64,000 bases of DNA, taken from contig JAAXTM010000002.1 of NCBI GenBank assembly GCA_013336525.1, positions 372,001-436,000 on the forward strand, read 5' to 3'. The translations under genes and the position numbers were made by a program. Shown piece by piece: positions 45,686 to 55,012 of the stretch. The stretch comes from Geobacteraceae bacterium (GTDB taxonomy: Bacteria; Desulfobacterota; Desulfuromonadia; Geobacterales; Pseudopelobacteraceae). How positions within the stretch are numbered: the first letter of the stretch is position 1; every line of letters begins with the position of its first letter. Under the pieces are notes generated by a model. It did not search any database. It saw nothing but the letters and a program-made list of their open reading frames with translations, and had not been told where the DNA came from.

Positions 45686-46291
45686 ATGATGACTGACATC
45701 AAAGCACAGATCAGGGAATTTCGCATCGGTGAAAAGATCAGAGGACTCCGCCAGCAGAAACGGCTGACCCTTCAGGAGCTGTCTGATCTGACGACTCTTT
45801 CCAAACCACTGCTGTCGCAAATCGAAAACCAGCAGGTCATCCCCCCTCTGGCCACACTGCTCAAAATTGCCAAGGGGCTGAAAGTTGATATCCATTTTTT
45901 CTTTGAGGATGCCGGCAATCGCCAAAAATACGTGTTGACCAGACGCGAGGACGTCCGTGAAGACGAAAAGGTTCCGCGCTCATCTTCAAATGAAATAGCA
46001 CGTCCATACATTTACCACTCACTAGCCCAGGGGCTAAGACACAAACATATGGAACCTTTTCTGGTTGAGTTTGAAAACAAGGAGTGGGATGACTCACTCT
46101 TCTTCAAACATGAAGGCGACGAAGAATTTATCTACGTCACTGAAGGTGAACTGGATTTCCACTACAACAATGAACTCCTCCGCATGCGAACCGGCGACAG
46201 CATTTATTATGACTCCAGCCAGCCACACGGCTGGGTCGCTGTCGGTGACGGCAATGCCAAGGCGGTAGCAGTCATGTACACCAAGGAATAA
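45686..46291 (+). CDS. XRE-family regulator with cupin domain
   Basis: 201 residues. Helix-turn-helix (about 15-70: IRGLRQQKRLTLQELSDLTTLSKPLLSQIENQ) and a C-terminal cupin (about 120-200: FKHEGDEEFIYVTEGELDFHY, SIYYDSSQPHGWVAV) that probably binds a small ligand or metal. Such regulators often control amino-acid, polyamine or stress genes. It stands alone. Confidence 0.85.
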   Translation: MMTDIKAQIREFRIGEKIRGLRQQKRLTLQELSDLTTLSKPLLSQIENQQVIPPLATLLKIAKGLKVDIHFFFEDAGNRQKYVLTRREDVREDEKVPRSSSNEIARPYIYHSLAQGLRHKHMEPFLVEFENKEWDDSLFFKHEGDEEFIYVTEGELDFHYNNELLRMRTGDSIYYDSSQPHGWVAVGDGNAKAVAVMYTKE

Positions 46292-46418
46292 CTTATAATA
46301 CTGTAATATTTTTCCTGCTGCCACATACGAAACAATATAAGTTGTCTCCCAACGTCTTACAATTTCAAGGGCAACAAAACGTATCTCTGTATCGAACACA
46401 AATCCGGAGCATTAAGCA

Positions 46419-47684
46419 ATGTCACATAACAGCCTCACATTCGTTCGCAAATTCATTCTTGTTGCCATGGTAGTTATCACGATTTTTATTGGCCTGATAT
46501 TCCTTGCATTCAATATCCGTTCAGAAGAGTTGACAATCAGTGTGATCCATCAGCAGGCTAAGTCACTTTTTGGCCAGATGATTTTGGTACGACGCTGGGT
46601 GACCTCACATGGCGGCGTTTATGTCAAAGTAAGACCAGGGGTAGATCCCAATCCATACCTGACAAGTTTGCCCGGCTTGAAGGTCAATATTATTGACGAA
46701 AGCGGGCAGCAGTACACATTAAGAAATCCGGGCGTAGTTACCCGTGAGATTTCAGAGTTAGCAAACAAAGAGGGGGGCTACAGCTTTCATATCTCCAGTC
46801 TCCAACCGGTAAATCCCAGTACAAATACACCTGACGACTTTGAAAGAAACTCACTAGTAATGTTTGAAAAAGGTAGCCGGGAGGCCTTCACCATAGAGCA
46901 GCGCCCTGAAGGCCCGGTTTACCGGTATATGGCACCTCTTTACTATGAATCTACATGTAGCCGCTGTCACAGCAACCAGGGATATTCCATCGGCGATATC
47001 CGGGGCGGGATAAGCGTGAGTATCCCGATAAAAGAAGTTTACAGTAAAATGCGCACTAACCGTCTCTATACGGGCGGTGCGGCACTGATGGTACTGACAC
47101 TGCTGCTTGCCACCCTAACCTATATAACCAGACGTTTCGTGCGGGCGTTAAAAGAATCAGAACTGAAACTGGTTGAGATGGCTGCAACCGACTCACTCAC
47201 CGGGTTCCTTAACCGTCGTGCCGGAATGATGCGTATTGAAGAAGAGCTCTCTCGTCAGAAAAGATCTGGTGAAAAGATCTCATGTTTGATGTTGGACATA
47301 GACCATTTCAAGAAGGTTAATGACACCTATGGTCATCAGGCGGGAGATACGGTATTGGCCAGGTTTGCCGCAGTGCTGGGGGATTCCCTGCGGAAACACG
47401 ATATTATCTGCCGATACGGCGGCGAGGAATTCATTGTACTGCTGCCAGAGACCGATCTTGCATCAGCTATTGTCACAGCACAAAAAATCTGTGACTGCAC
47501 ACATAAAAACAGCATAAAATATCGGGACACCGGCATAAAAGTAACCGTAAGTATCGGCGTAGCGCAGTTGCAACAGGACGAATCGGTTGATAGCCTGATA
47601 TGGCGGGCAGATGAAGCACTCTATCACGCTAAAAGCAGTGGCCGAAACTGTGTGAAGGTGGCAATCCAGGAATTATCCGCTTGA
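46419..47684 (+). CDS. Diguanylate cyclase with periplasmic c-type-heme (DUF3365) sensor
   Basis: 421 residues. Membrane helix 12-35, a periplasmic DUF3365/Tll0287-like domain with the c-heme motif CSRCH (C180, C183, H184), a second helix (about 208-230), then a GGDEF domain with DSLTGFLNRRAG, MLDIDHFKKVNDTYGH and RYGGEEFIVLLPE. The I-site RKHD stands before it. The heme suggests redox or gas sensing linked to c-di-GMP, as in Geobacter heme-sensor proteins. Confidence 0.88.
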   Translation: MSHNSLTFVRKFILVAMVVITIFIGLIFLAFNIRSEELTISVIHQQAKSLFGQMILVRRWVTSHGGVYVKVRPGVDPNPYLTSLPGLKVNIIDESGQQYTLRNPGVVTREISELANKEGGYSFHISSLQPVNPSTNTPDDFERNSLVMFEKGSREAFTIEQRPEGPVYRYMAPLYYESTCSRCHSNQGYSIGDIRGGISVSIPIKEVYSKMRTNRLYTGGAALMVLTLLLATLTYITRRFVRALKESELKLVEMAATDSLTGFLNRRAGMMRIEEELSRQKRSGEKISCLMLDIDHFKKVNDTYGHQAGDTVLARFAAVLGDSLRKHDIICRYGGEEFIVLLPETDLASAIVTAQKICDCTHKNSIKYRDTGIKVTVSIGVAQLQQDESVDSLIWRADEALYHAKSSGRNCVKVAIQELSA

Positions 47685-47707
47685 TCCCTGAATCGGACCA
47701 GTGACTT

Positions 47708-48952
47708 TTAAGTGGTACCCCACTCCTCCAGCATCCGCACCCGCTCCACTACCGGCGGATGTGAATAGTAAAACCCTGCATATAACGGGTGCGGGAAAAG
47801 GTTGGAGAGATTCTCCACCGACAGCTTGACCAGTGCCGATGCCAAATCCTCCGGCCTTCCTGTAAGATCGGAGGCATAGCGGTCGGCCTCCCGCTCATGG
47901 CAGCGTGAACGCCAGGCGCTAAAAGGCCCGAGCGGGAACAGGGCCAGTGAAGCAACAAAACCAAGTACCACCATTTTGGCCGGGAGTGAAATCTCGGCGG
48001 GCAATCCCAGCAGTCCTGACAACCCTGGCCAGGCCAGCAGCTTGAAACTGATCCATGACCCGGCAAAAGCCATTATCTCCGCCCACAGTAAACGTTTCCA
48101 GATATGCCCCTTTTTCCAGTGCCCGATCTCGTGCGCCAGCACGGCAACAATCTCCCTGTGACTCATCTGCTTGATCAGTGTGTCGTACAGCACGATGCGC
48201 TTGACCCTCCCAATACCGGTAAAATAGGCGTTAGAGTGCTTGCTTCTCTTTGACGCATCCATCTGCAGCACTTTCCCGACCTTTAGCCCCGCCTTCTCCA
48301 TCATGGTTCGAATGTCATCCTCAAGCCCCTCCTCGACCACCGGCTCATATTTATTGAAAAGCGGCTCGATCACATAGGGAGAGACAAACATCATAAACAA
48401 GCTGAAAGCAGCCATGAAACCCCACACCCAGATCCACCACTGCTCTGGACTCCAGCTGATCAACCAGAAAACTACTGCTACCAGAAAAGCCAGCAGAACG
48501 GTCCCAATCGCCTGTGACTTGAAAAAATCGGCCAACCAAATACGGGGTGTCATGGTATTGAAGCCGTAGCGGGCTTCGATGCGAAAAGTGCCGAACAGGT
48601 CAAACGGGATGCCGAGCAGGGTTGATACCCAGGTCAGCAGCATAAAAAAGATAATGCCAGAAATGATCGGTGACGTACTTAACGAACTGACAAAGACATC
48701 ATACGTTGCAATCAGACCGCCAAAGAGAAAAACGATCAACAGGGTATTATCAAACAGTGAATCCCACAACCCGAGGCGACTGGAGTCGAATGTGTAGGCG
48801 GAACTGCTCCGCAGTTTTTCTTCATCAATGGCGCCTTCAAAACCCTCCGGCACCTTATCGCCATGCTGTTTAAGGTGTTGCAGATTAATATGGCGCAGCC
48901 AGTAGGTGAAAGCGGTTATCATGGAGAAAAGAGCAAACAGGGAAAGTTTCAT
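47708..48952 (-). CDS. M48-family membrane zinc metalloprotease (Ste24/HtpX-like)
   Basis: 414 residues. Several membrane helices and the zinc site AVLAHEIGHWKKGH (HEXXH) with a downstream glutamate in CHEREADRYASD. The Ste24 N-terminal layout (FEGAIDEEKLRSSSAYTFDSS) is clear. It likely removes damaged membrane proteins. Start MKLSLFALFSMI at 48952 has AAAGGATAA upstream. Confidence 0.87.
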   Translation of the reverse strand: MKLSLFALFSMITAFTYWLRHINLQHLKQHGDKVPEGFEGAIDEEKLRSSSAYTFDSSRLGLWDSLFDNTLLIVFLFGGLIATYDVFVSSLSTSPIISGIIFFMLLTWVSTLLGIPFDLFGTFRIEARYGFNTMTPRIWLADFFKSQAIGTVLLAFLVAVVFWLISWSPEQWWIWVWGFMAAFSLFMMFVSPYVIEPLFNKYEPVVEEGLEDDIRTMMEKAGLKVGKVLQMDASKRSKHSNAYFTGIGRVKRIVLYDTLIKQMSHREIVAVLAHEIGHWKKGHIWKRLLWAEIMAFAGSWISFKLLAWPGLSGLLGLPAEISLPAKMVVLGFVASLALFPLGPFSAWRSRCHEREADRYASDLTGRPEDLASALVKLSVENLSNLFPHPLYAGFYYSHPPVVERVRMLEEWGTT

Positions 48953-49026
48953 CAGCAGTTTATCCTTTGGGAAAAAATAAGGACGAAGCAAGCCTCGCCC
49001 TTGAAAAACAAATTGTACCAATCAGT

Positions 49027-49680
49027 TCAGATCAGATTAATCACTTCTTTCACACATTTATCTATCCCTTCAGCAACCTCGGAGATACGGTTACCCAGCA
49101 TATAGGCGGGGGACGTTACAAGCTTGTTCTTCCTGTCTACTACAAACTCGGTTACCCTGCATTCCTGATGCACAGCCCCGGTTTTCTCTATCTCGGCAGC
49201 AGTGCCGGCATCGTTGCCGATCGTCACTGTAGGTGAATAATCCTTTCCCAATACGGCAGCGATGAGAGCCGGGGCAATACAGACCGCACCGATAGGTTTC
49301 CCGGCAGCTGCCATCCCCTTCAGCAAGCTGGCAACGTCGGCGTTGACGCTCGCCGCCGCACCCTTTACGGCAAAATCACACAGGTTCTTTGCTGCCCCAA
49401 ACCCTCCTGGAAAAATTATGGCATCCAACTCCGCAGCTTTGACAACCTTAATGTCGCGAATATTGCCACGGGCGATACGTGCCGATTCCACCAGCACGCT
49501 CCTCTTTTCGCCGGTTTCCTGCTTGGATATGTGGTCGGTGACCGAAAAATCGACCTTTGGTGCCATGCAGACCGCTTCGCAGCCGTAACGGTCTATTGCC
49601 AGCAGGGTAAGCACCGCTTCATGGATTTCACTGCCGTCATATACACCACACCCTGACAACACTACGCCAATTTTCTTCAT
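49027..49680 (-). CDS. elbB: DJ-1/PfpI-family glyoxalase-like protein ElbB
   Basis: 217 residues. VVLSGCGVYDGSEIHEAVL, IIFPGGFGAAKNLCDFA and GAVCIAPALIAAVLG (nucleophile-elbow Cys) match ElbB, linked to isoprenoid pathways and weak glyoxalase activity in Escherichia coli. Separate gene. Confidence 0.87.
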   Translation of the reverse strand: MKKIGVVLSGCGVYDGSEIHEAVLTLLAIDRYGCEAVCMAPKVDFSVTDHISKQETGEKRSVLVESARIARGNIRDIKVVKAAELDAIIFPGGFGAAKNLCDFAVKGAAASVNADVASLLKGMAAAGKPIGAVCIAPALIAAVLGKDYSPTVTIGNDAGTAAEIEKTGAVHQECRVTEFVVDRKNKLVTSPAYMLGNRISEVAEGIDKCVKEVINLI

Positions 49681-49767
49681 TTCAGTTCCTCCCCTGAGAT
49701 TGGAATAAGGATAAAGTTTGCCATAACTTCGGCAGATGACAAGCAGTAATTACATTTGAGAGTACCG

Positions 49768-50976
49768 TCACCAGACGTATAGCGGGATTAGAACCGCAGC
49801 CATAACAAGGGCTGAGGGGATAAACAGGCGGTGGTAGACCTTGGCAATATCCGCCTGAAAATATTCACAGGTCAGCACATAACAGAGATGAACAGGAGAA
49901 AGCATCACGCCCGCAAAACCAGAACCGAACGCAAGGGCAACCAGTGCCGGTGAGGGAGCCGAAGCTCCCATCAGGGGGAGCAGCAGCGGGAAAGTTATGC
50001 CGACATAGCCAACGGTCAGACCTGTCATAACACCGGCGATGAACGGTATCAGGAACAACAGCAGATGCACCGGCATATGTGATGTGGTAAAAAATGATGA
50101 AATGCCGGCGAGGGCACCGGTGGTCCGCAGCACCTCCTGAAAAATCATGATGCCGATCACCAGAAAAAGTGCTTTGCCGGAAACACTTTCCCGGAGATTT
50201 TTTAAAATCATGGTTGGAGTGTAACGGTGAAATCCGTAGAGAGTTAGAACCGCTCCACCCAGGGCCAGTGCGGCATTAACCCGGAAGAGTACAACCAGCA
50301 GCAACGCCAGCATAATCGGGGAGATCATGGTAAAAAAGGTCAGGAGCTCCCTCTTGCGTCCGGTTGAAGTGGGCTGGGTTTCCTGCCGGCCAATGCCCCG
50401 GAAGCAGAAAAGTGCCCCCCACCCGACAACGGATACCGCAAAGGGTAGGTTGGTTATAAACAGTGTCTGGGTGGAAAGTCCGGTAATGCCGGCGGCGAGA
50501 ATAATGCCGGGGTACAGCGGCGAGACGTACTCCCAGATATGACGGTACCAGTAGTTGATCAGCGCCTTCTGCTCAGGAGCGATATCGGCCTCTCCGGCCG
50601 CCTCATTAACCATGGGAGCCGAGAAGACAGCGCCGCCCGGGGAGGGAAGCATGCCGATCATGGCCGGCATGGCAGCCATGACAAAGCGTCGATCCGGCAC
50701 AGCGGTTGACAATGAGCTGACCATACGTTTAAGCATGCCGGAAGTGCGCAGGATATTTTCCATCACCATCGTCAGCATCAGGGTCAGAGTCATTTCAAGG
50801 GATTTTGGAGCAAATATGGCAACCATTGTTGCCTTGAGGAAATCGAGCGGCGGGGTCAGATAGATTATTGCCAGAACTACTGCACCGATCGGCATGACGG
50901 CCGACATGGAAACCTTGCGACGCAGGAGAACAATGATCAGAACCAGGACAGCGGCTGTCTTTAACAAGTCGGTCAT
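49768..50976 (-). CDS. DUF401-family membrane permease-like protein
   Basis: 402 residues, ten or more membrane segments. Marks: MIGMLPSPGGAVFSAPMV, NYWYRHIWEYVSPLYPG and GFAGVMLSPVHLCYVLTCEYF fit DUF401, a family related to gluconate/TRAP-like ion transporters. Substrate unknown. It starts 6 bp after the stop of a receiver-only protein, so they are co-transcribed. Confidence 0.82.
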   Translation of the reverse strand: MTDLLKTAAVLVLIIVLLRRKVSMSAVMPIGAVVLAIIYLTPPLDFLKATMVAIFAPKSLEMTLTLMLTMVMENILRTSGMLKRMVSSLSTAVPDRRFVMAAMPAMIGMLPSPGGAVFSAPMVNEAAGEADIAPEQKALINYWYRHIWEYVSPLYPGIILAAGITGLSTQTLFITNLPFAVSVVGWGALFCFRGIGRQETQPTSTGRKRELLTFFTMISPIMLALLLVVLFRVNAALALGGAVLTLYGFHRYTPTMILKNLRESVSGKALFLVIGIMIFQEVLRTTGALAGISSFFTTSHMPVHLLLFLIPFIAGVMTGLTVGYVGITFPLLLPLMGASAPSPALVALAFGSGFAGVMLSPVHLCYVLTCEYFQADIAKVYHRLFIPSALVMAAVLIPLYVW

Positions 50977-50982
50977 AACAGG

Positions 50983-51369
50983 TCAGGCCGTTTCTGCTTT
51001 CCGGTTGAGCGAGTTAAAGACCATATCAAGAACACTCTTTTGGCGCGCCTCAAATTTATTAAGCACCGCCAGGCAGGTACCCATTGGGCAGACATCATGC
51101 AGAAAATCGGCATCTCTGCCGGAGAGTATGACGATCCTGTTTTTGTCCATTCCGCTGCTGACTGCAAATCTGAGGAGCTTGAGACCATCCATGGCCGGCA
51201 TTTCGAGGTCGATCAGCATGAGATCATAACTGCCGACTTTAATTGAATGGAGCGCCGACATCGGATTATTACAGATCTCAACCTCTAACAGCGGAAAATT
51301 GTCCGCTATATAGGCCGCCAGAAAACGGGTAAAGGCCGGATCATCATCAACTAGAAGTATTCTTCCCAT
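50983..51369 (-). CDS. Single-domain response regulator (receiver only)
   Basis: 128 residues. Acidic pair DDDPA, phospho-Asp in LMLIDLEMPAMDG, Thr/Ser in VILSG; the usual Lys in the KP motif is NKFEA. No output domain. Upstream of the DUF401 gene. Confidence 0.82.
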   Translation of the reverse strand: MGRILLVDDDPAFTRFLAAYIADNFPLLEVEICNNPMSALHSIKVGSYDLMLIDLEMPAMDGLKLLRFAVSSGMDKNRIVILSGRDADFLHDVCPMGTCLAVLNKFEARQKSVLDMVFNSLNRKAETA

Positions 51370-51453
51370 AGGTTTTCGATTATAGCTTATTCGTAGATAC
51401 GGGGAAATAAAAATGATTCCGGGACGGAACTACAGGGCAAATTTTGTTCCATA

Positions 51454-51906
51454 TCAGAACAGGTATTTTGAACGGTTGGTGAAATAGTCCCGATGGCGGA
51501 AAATAAAAAGTGAAAGGAGCAGAAGGGCTAATATTACACTGATATTGCTGGCATACAGTCCATTTGTATCGATTTTTTCACCAACAATCTTCTCAAGTTC
51601 GGCTGTAGTTATGACCAGCAGGTTTGTAGCTGTATTCACCAGTTCAAACGCGTTGTAACCAAGCAGCAGATACCAGGTCAGGCTTTGGCGCTTCATTATA
51701 CCCAGAAACAGGTAAAGACATATCAGGCTGTCAAAAAGCACCAGCACACCGGCTATTTTGCCATGGTATATCGTGCCCAAAAAGGGAATTGGCTGACCGT
51801 AACTGGAAAACGTGAGCATAAAAAAGAACAGATAGAGTCCGCCAAGCAGTGTAATCCCCAATGGTCGCCGCAGTTCCTGCTCGTTATCAATATCGCTATC
51901 TTCCAC
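51454..51906 (-). CDS. Hypothetical four-helix membrane protein
   Basis: 150 residues with four hydrophobic segments (about 15-35, 50-70, 78-98, 115-135) after an acidic start (MEDSDIDNEQEL). LGGLYLFFFMLTFSSYG and WYLLLGYNAFELVNTATNLLV are seen. Not recognised. Confidence 0.6.
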   Translation of the reverse strand: MEDSDIDNEQELRRPLGITLLGGLYLFFFMLTFSSYGQPIPFLGTIYHGKIAGVLVLFDSLICLYLFLGIMKRQSLTWYLLLGYNAFELVNTATNLLVITTAELEKIVGEKIDTNGLYASNISVILALLLLSLFIFRHRDYFTNRSKYLF

Positions 51907-51935
51907 GCAATTACCCGCTTAAAATATGTTTTGTA

Positions 51936-52040
51936 CTATGAATTATTTGACTTACGCATATCACTGATGGCAACACACGCAAAAATAACCAGCAGGATAA
52001 ATCCGCAAAAAAGCCAGTCTGCCGTACTGAAACCGAACAT
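51936..52040 (-). CDS. 34-residue single-pass membrane peptide after the TPR gene
   Basis: The ATG at 52040 is two bases after the TPR stop and has AGAGGAGTTGATT upstream, formed by the last codons of the TPR gene. The product begins MFGFSTADWLFCGF, runs as a hydrophobic helix to about residue 26 and ends SDMRKSNNS, a positive-outside-in arrangement typical of small inner-membrane proteins. Strong RBS and tight coupling make it a credible gene despite its size. Confidence 0.55.
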   Translation of the reverse strand: MFGFSTADWLFCGFILLVIFACVAISDMRKSNNS

Positions 52041-52042
52041 AA

Positions 52043-52951
52043 TCAACTCCTCTTGAATGCTTCTGCTGCTTCTTCCATAAGGCCAATCTCCTGATAGCAG
52101 GTTCCGAGAAGATAGTAAACCTCATTCAGCGGAAACTGTTCGGCAAAAACAGTGTCTGCAAGCACATCTTCTATTATCGCTGCAGCATCGTCATTGAAGC
52201 CGTTGTCATGCTGTTCGACTGCTATGGAGAGTGCAGTAAGATAGTCCAGTGGCGGCACCATCGGAATCTTACCTGCCAGTATAGCGGCAATCCGGACTTC
52301 AACCCGCGCCCTCTCTGCCGGATCCAGTGTAGTTATCAAATTGCTCCAGATCTCAGCCGCCTGTTCATAGCGCCCAAGCATGTACAGTGCTTCGCCGTAC
52401 TCATATGTAGCATGCATATCGTCAGGATTAATGGCCAGCGACGCCTTCAGCTGTTTTTCAGCAGCGTACCAGCAGGTTACTGCGTGCTGCATGCTTGATA
52501 AGCTGGAACCTTTGTCAACGTAGGTTCTGGCGATTTCCAGTGGCAGGCCGGCATTCTCCGGGTCAAGCAGTGCCATGATCTTGAGTAGATTTATTTTGCG
52601 ATCCAGATAGGGTGCGTCTACTTCCTTGGCATCCAGCATGATGATCTGGCCGCCCAGTTCGGAGATAATATGCGGGTAAGCATCCTTCAGCACGGCGGCG
52701 TATCCAATGCCGCCGATACAGTCAGGATTCAGCCGCAGAGCCTGATAGATGCCGCGCCCCACCATATCGTAATCAGGTGCGCCGCTTGCAGCTGCCTCTG
52801 CGAAATCCTCCTCCAGCAGCGGAATCGGCGGTTTGCCCTGCCACAAAATTGCGACCATGCCGTCTCTGCCGGTAAGCATGTAGTCATCCGGCGGGGTAAA
52901 ATAAATTATTCCGTCCAATAGAGTTGGTTGTATCTGTTGCTTCTGGTTCAT
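52043..52951 (-). CDS. TPR-repeat protein
   Basis: 302 residues. Tetratricopeptide-like repeats are visible at about 125-215 (YEYGEALYMLGRYEQAAEIWSNL) and at the end (LGTCYQEIGLMEEAAEAFKRS). The N-terminal half (DGIIYFTPPDDYMLTGRDGM) is unknown. Its start overlaps the stop of the upstream 280-residue gene by 4 bp. Confidence 0.75.
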   Translation of the reverse strand: MNQKQQIQPTLLDGIIYFTPPDDYMLTGRDGMVAILWQGKPPIPLLEEDFAEAAASGAPDYDMVGRGIYQALRLNPDCIGGIGYAAVLKDAYPHIISELGGQIIMLDAKEVDAPYLDRKINLLKIMALLDPENAGLPLEIARTYVDKGSSLSSMQHAVTCWYAAEKQLKASLAINPDDMHATYEYGEALYMLGRYEQAAEIWSNLITTLDPAERARVEVRIAAILAGKIPMVPPLDYLTALSIAVEQHDNGFNDDAAAIIEDVLADTVFAEQFPLNEVYYLLGTCYQEIGLMEEAAEAFKRS

Positions 52952-53790
52952 CTTTTTTCGTCCTCTCTTCCCGGAAACGTGTTGATACCGGCATGTACGC
53001 CGATCATTCGATAAATATGCACCTCATCCCATGGTTCATCCATGATGCCGTCGTGAATAGCCCAGCTTCGCCCGCTCACGGTACGCTCCATGCCGGGCAT
53101 CCGGAAGGGGCTTGAACCATCCAGCCGTAAAAAGTATCGCCCCCCGGGCTGAAATTCGCGGTCAATCTCCATCATCAAACGCTTGCCGCGCAGATAATCA
53201 AAACCGTATTTTTCATAGCGGATGGCGTTATCGTACGATAGCGGCTCGCCTACGATCATCTGTATCCCGAGCGCATCGGTGAAGCGCTCCAGCAGCGGGA
53301 AAAAAGCGGCGAACAGCTGTAGTCCGTGGTGAGTCTGATTTGGGAAAAGACCGGCTCGCATGGCACGCAATTCCTCGGGGATATTGCGTCCATGGGACGC
53401 AAACCAGTTGTTTGCTCCGCTTTCATCCACATCAACCGCATAGTGCGGGGATGCTGGATCACGAACAATGCAAAAGCTGAGCTCCATTTGATGAAACTGG
53501 GTATCGGACAGCTCCAGAAAAAAAACTACTACGTCGCCATCCTGCTTTGATCGGGCTTCAATCCTTACAAGCGGCAATCCTTTCGGGGCAATGATCGTTA
53601 TAAGTCGTTCCCCTGCGGAATTGCAGAAACCATTTTCTGCCAAACCAAGAACATCACGCAAGCGGTGCGGCAGCAGACTGGAATAGATGCTCTCCTTTTC
53701 AGGTTCATCGAGCCTGTTGATTGCCTGAAGCGAGGTGAGCGGCCGTCCGGCGGCATCAAGTAATTGGCTGTTAAGGGGAAGTAGCGCCAT
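52948..53790 (-). CDS. Hypothetical protein (280 aa) between HDAC-like and TPR genes
   Basis: 280 residues, not recognised. It is soluble; it has LITIIAPKGLPLVRIEARSK, FFLELSDTQFHQMELSFCIV and a conserved-looking FMPGGRYFLRLDG-like segment (FQPGGRYFLRLDG). Overlaps the HDAC-like gene by 20 bp and the TPR gene by 4 bp, so the three act together. Similar genes appear typical of this bacterial group, but I cannot name a function. Confidence 0.6.
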   Translation of the reverse strand: MALLPLNSQLLDAAGRPLTSLQAINRLDEPEKESIYSSLLPHRLRDVLGLAENGFCNSAGERLITIIAPKGLPLVRIEARSKQDGDVVVFFLELSDTQFHQMELSFCIVRDPASPHYAVDVDESGANNWFASHGRNIPEELRAMRAGLFPNQTHHGLQLFAAFFPLLERFTDALGIQMIVGEPLSYDNAIRYEKYGFDYLRGKRLMMEIDREFQPGGRYFLRLDGSSPFRMPGMERTVSGRSWAIHDGIMDEPWDEVHIYRMIGVHAGINTFPGREDEKR

Positions 53791-54928
53791 AGCTTCCGAT
53801 TATACCAGGGAAAATGGTTTTTTTGATGGTGGCAATGCTTTTTTCCACCGAATCAAGGGCCAGAGTTCGCTCCCCCTCATCCGCCCAGTGCATGGCATCG
53901 AGCAGGACCCGGTTCTGATAACCAAGCAGCTCAATCTTGTCGATGAACGCTGCTGGCAGGCGCGGCTTCAGCTCGACACTGTTCATGACAGCCCAAGCCA
54001 GTGTCCAGGCCCGGGCCGTATTCATGAGATCGTACCCACCGCCACCGAGGGCGACCCAGGGGATTTTGAGCCGCTTTATTTTCTTTAGCATCTCACTGTA
54101 GCTGTGAGTCGTAATCTCCAGATTAGTGAGCGGATCAGTGCGGAAAGTATCAGCACCGATCTGGGTAACAATAATGTCCGGATCAAAGGCGGCAATAAGT
54201 GGATAGGCCACTTCATCAAAGGCCTTCATATACATGGCGTCATCCGTGTGAGCCAGCAGCGGCACATTGACACAATACCCTTTTCCCCGGCCTTCACCAA
54301 TTTCGTTTTCAAAGCCGGTACCTGGATAAAAATATATACCACTTTCATGGAGGGATATTGTCAGCACTTGGTCGGTGTCGTAATACGCTTCCTGAACCCC
54401 GTCACCGTGGTGGGCATCAATATCAAGATAGAGCACCCGGCGGCCGCGTGCAAGCAGCCAGTTAATAGCGACCACCGCATCATTTAAGTACGAAAAACCG
54501 GAGGCCCTTGCCCGGTGGGCATGATGCCAACCGCCGTTCATATTGAAGGCGACATCGAACCCCTCCTCCTCTACCAGCCGCACAGCCTCGAAGGTCGCTC
54601 CGGCGCCCAGTGCGGCATAATCAAACAATCCCTTGAAAACCGGACAATCCGCATCACCCAGGCCAAACCTGAAATCGGCCCTGGGCTCTTCAGAAACGCT
54701 GAATTCCTTGAGACGAGCAATATAATCAGGGGTATGAAATGACAATAAGAGTTCATCCGGAACAGGCTTGCAGTCACGAATTTGCATGTTCGGGAGCTTC
54801 AGCAAACCGTAGGCGTCCATAAGATCGCGCGCCAGTCGGTTCCGATGCAGCTTGAAGGGGTGATCATCGCCAAAATTAAAATTGCCGAAAAGCGGGGAAT
54901 AGATCAGGGCGGTACGACATGAACGCAT
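53771..54928 (-). CDS. Histone-deacetylase-family (AcuC-like) hydrolase
   Basis: 385 residues. Zinc-dependent deacetylase motifs: GGWHHAHRARASGFSYLNDAVVA, the paired DIDAHHGDGVQEAYY (metal-binding Asp and His) and QIGADTFRTDPL, LGGGGYD. Bacterial members remove acetyl groups from proteins such as acetyl-CoA synthetase or from polyamines. ATG 54928 has GAGG upstream. First gene of the operon with the 280-residue and TPR genes. Confidence 0.87.
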   Translation of the reverse strand: MRSCRTALIYSPLFGNFNFGDDHPFKLHRNRLARDLMDAYGLLKLPNMQIRDCKPVPDELLLSFHTPDYIARLKEFSVSEEPRADFRFGLGDADCPVFKGLFDYAALGAGATFEAVRLVEEEGFDVAFNMNGGWHHAHRARASGFSYLNDAVVAINWLLARGRRVLYLDIDAHHGDGVQEAYYDTDQVLTISLHESGIYFYPGTGFENEIGEGRGKGYCVNVPLLAHTDDAMYMKAFDEVAYPLIAAFDPDIIVTQIGADTFRTDPLTNLEITTHSYSEMLKKIKRLKIPWVALGGGGYDLMNTARAWTLAWAVMNSVELKPRLPAAFIDKIELLGYQNRVLLDAMHWADEGERTLALDSVEKSIATIKKTIFPGIIGSYGATSP

Positions 54929-55012
54929 CAGCAAGCCTCACGGCAGAATGGACAGAATAAAGAAAACTGCATACCACACATCTAATCGCTTGAAATCTCT
55001 ATGCAGACGCTG

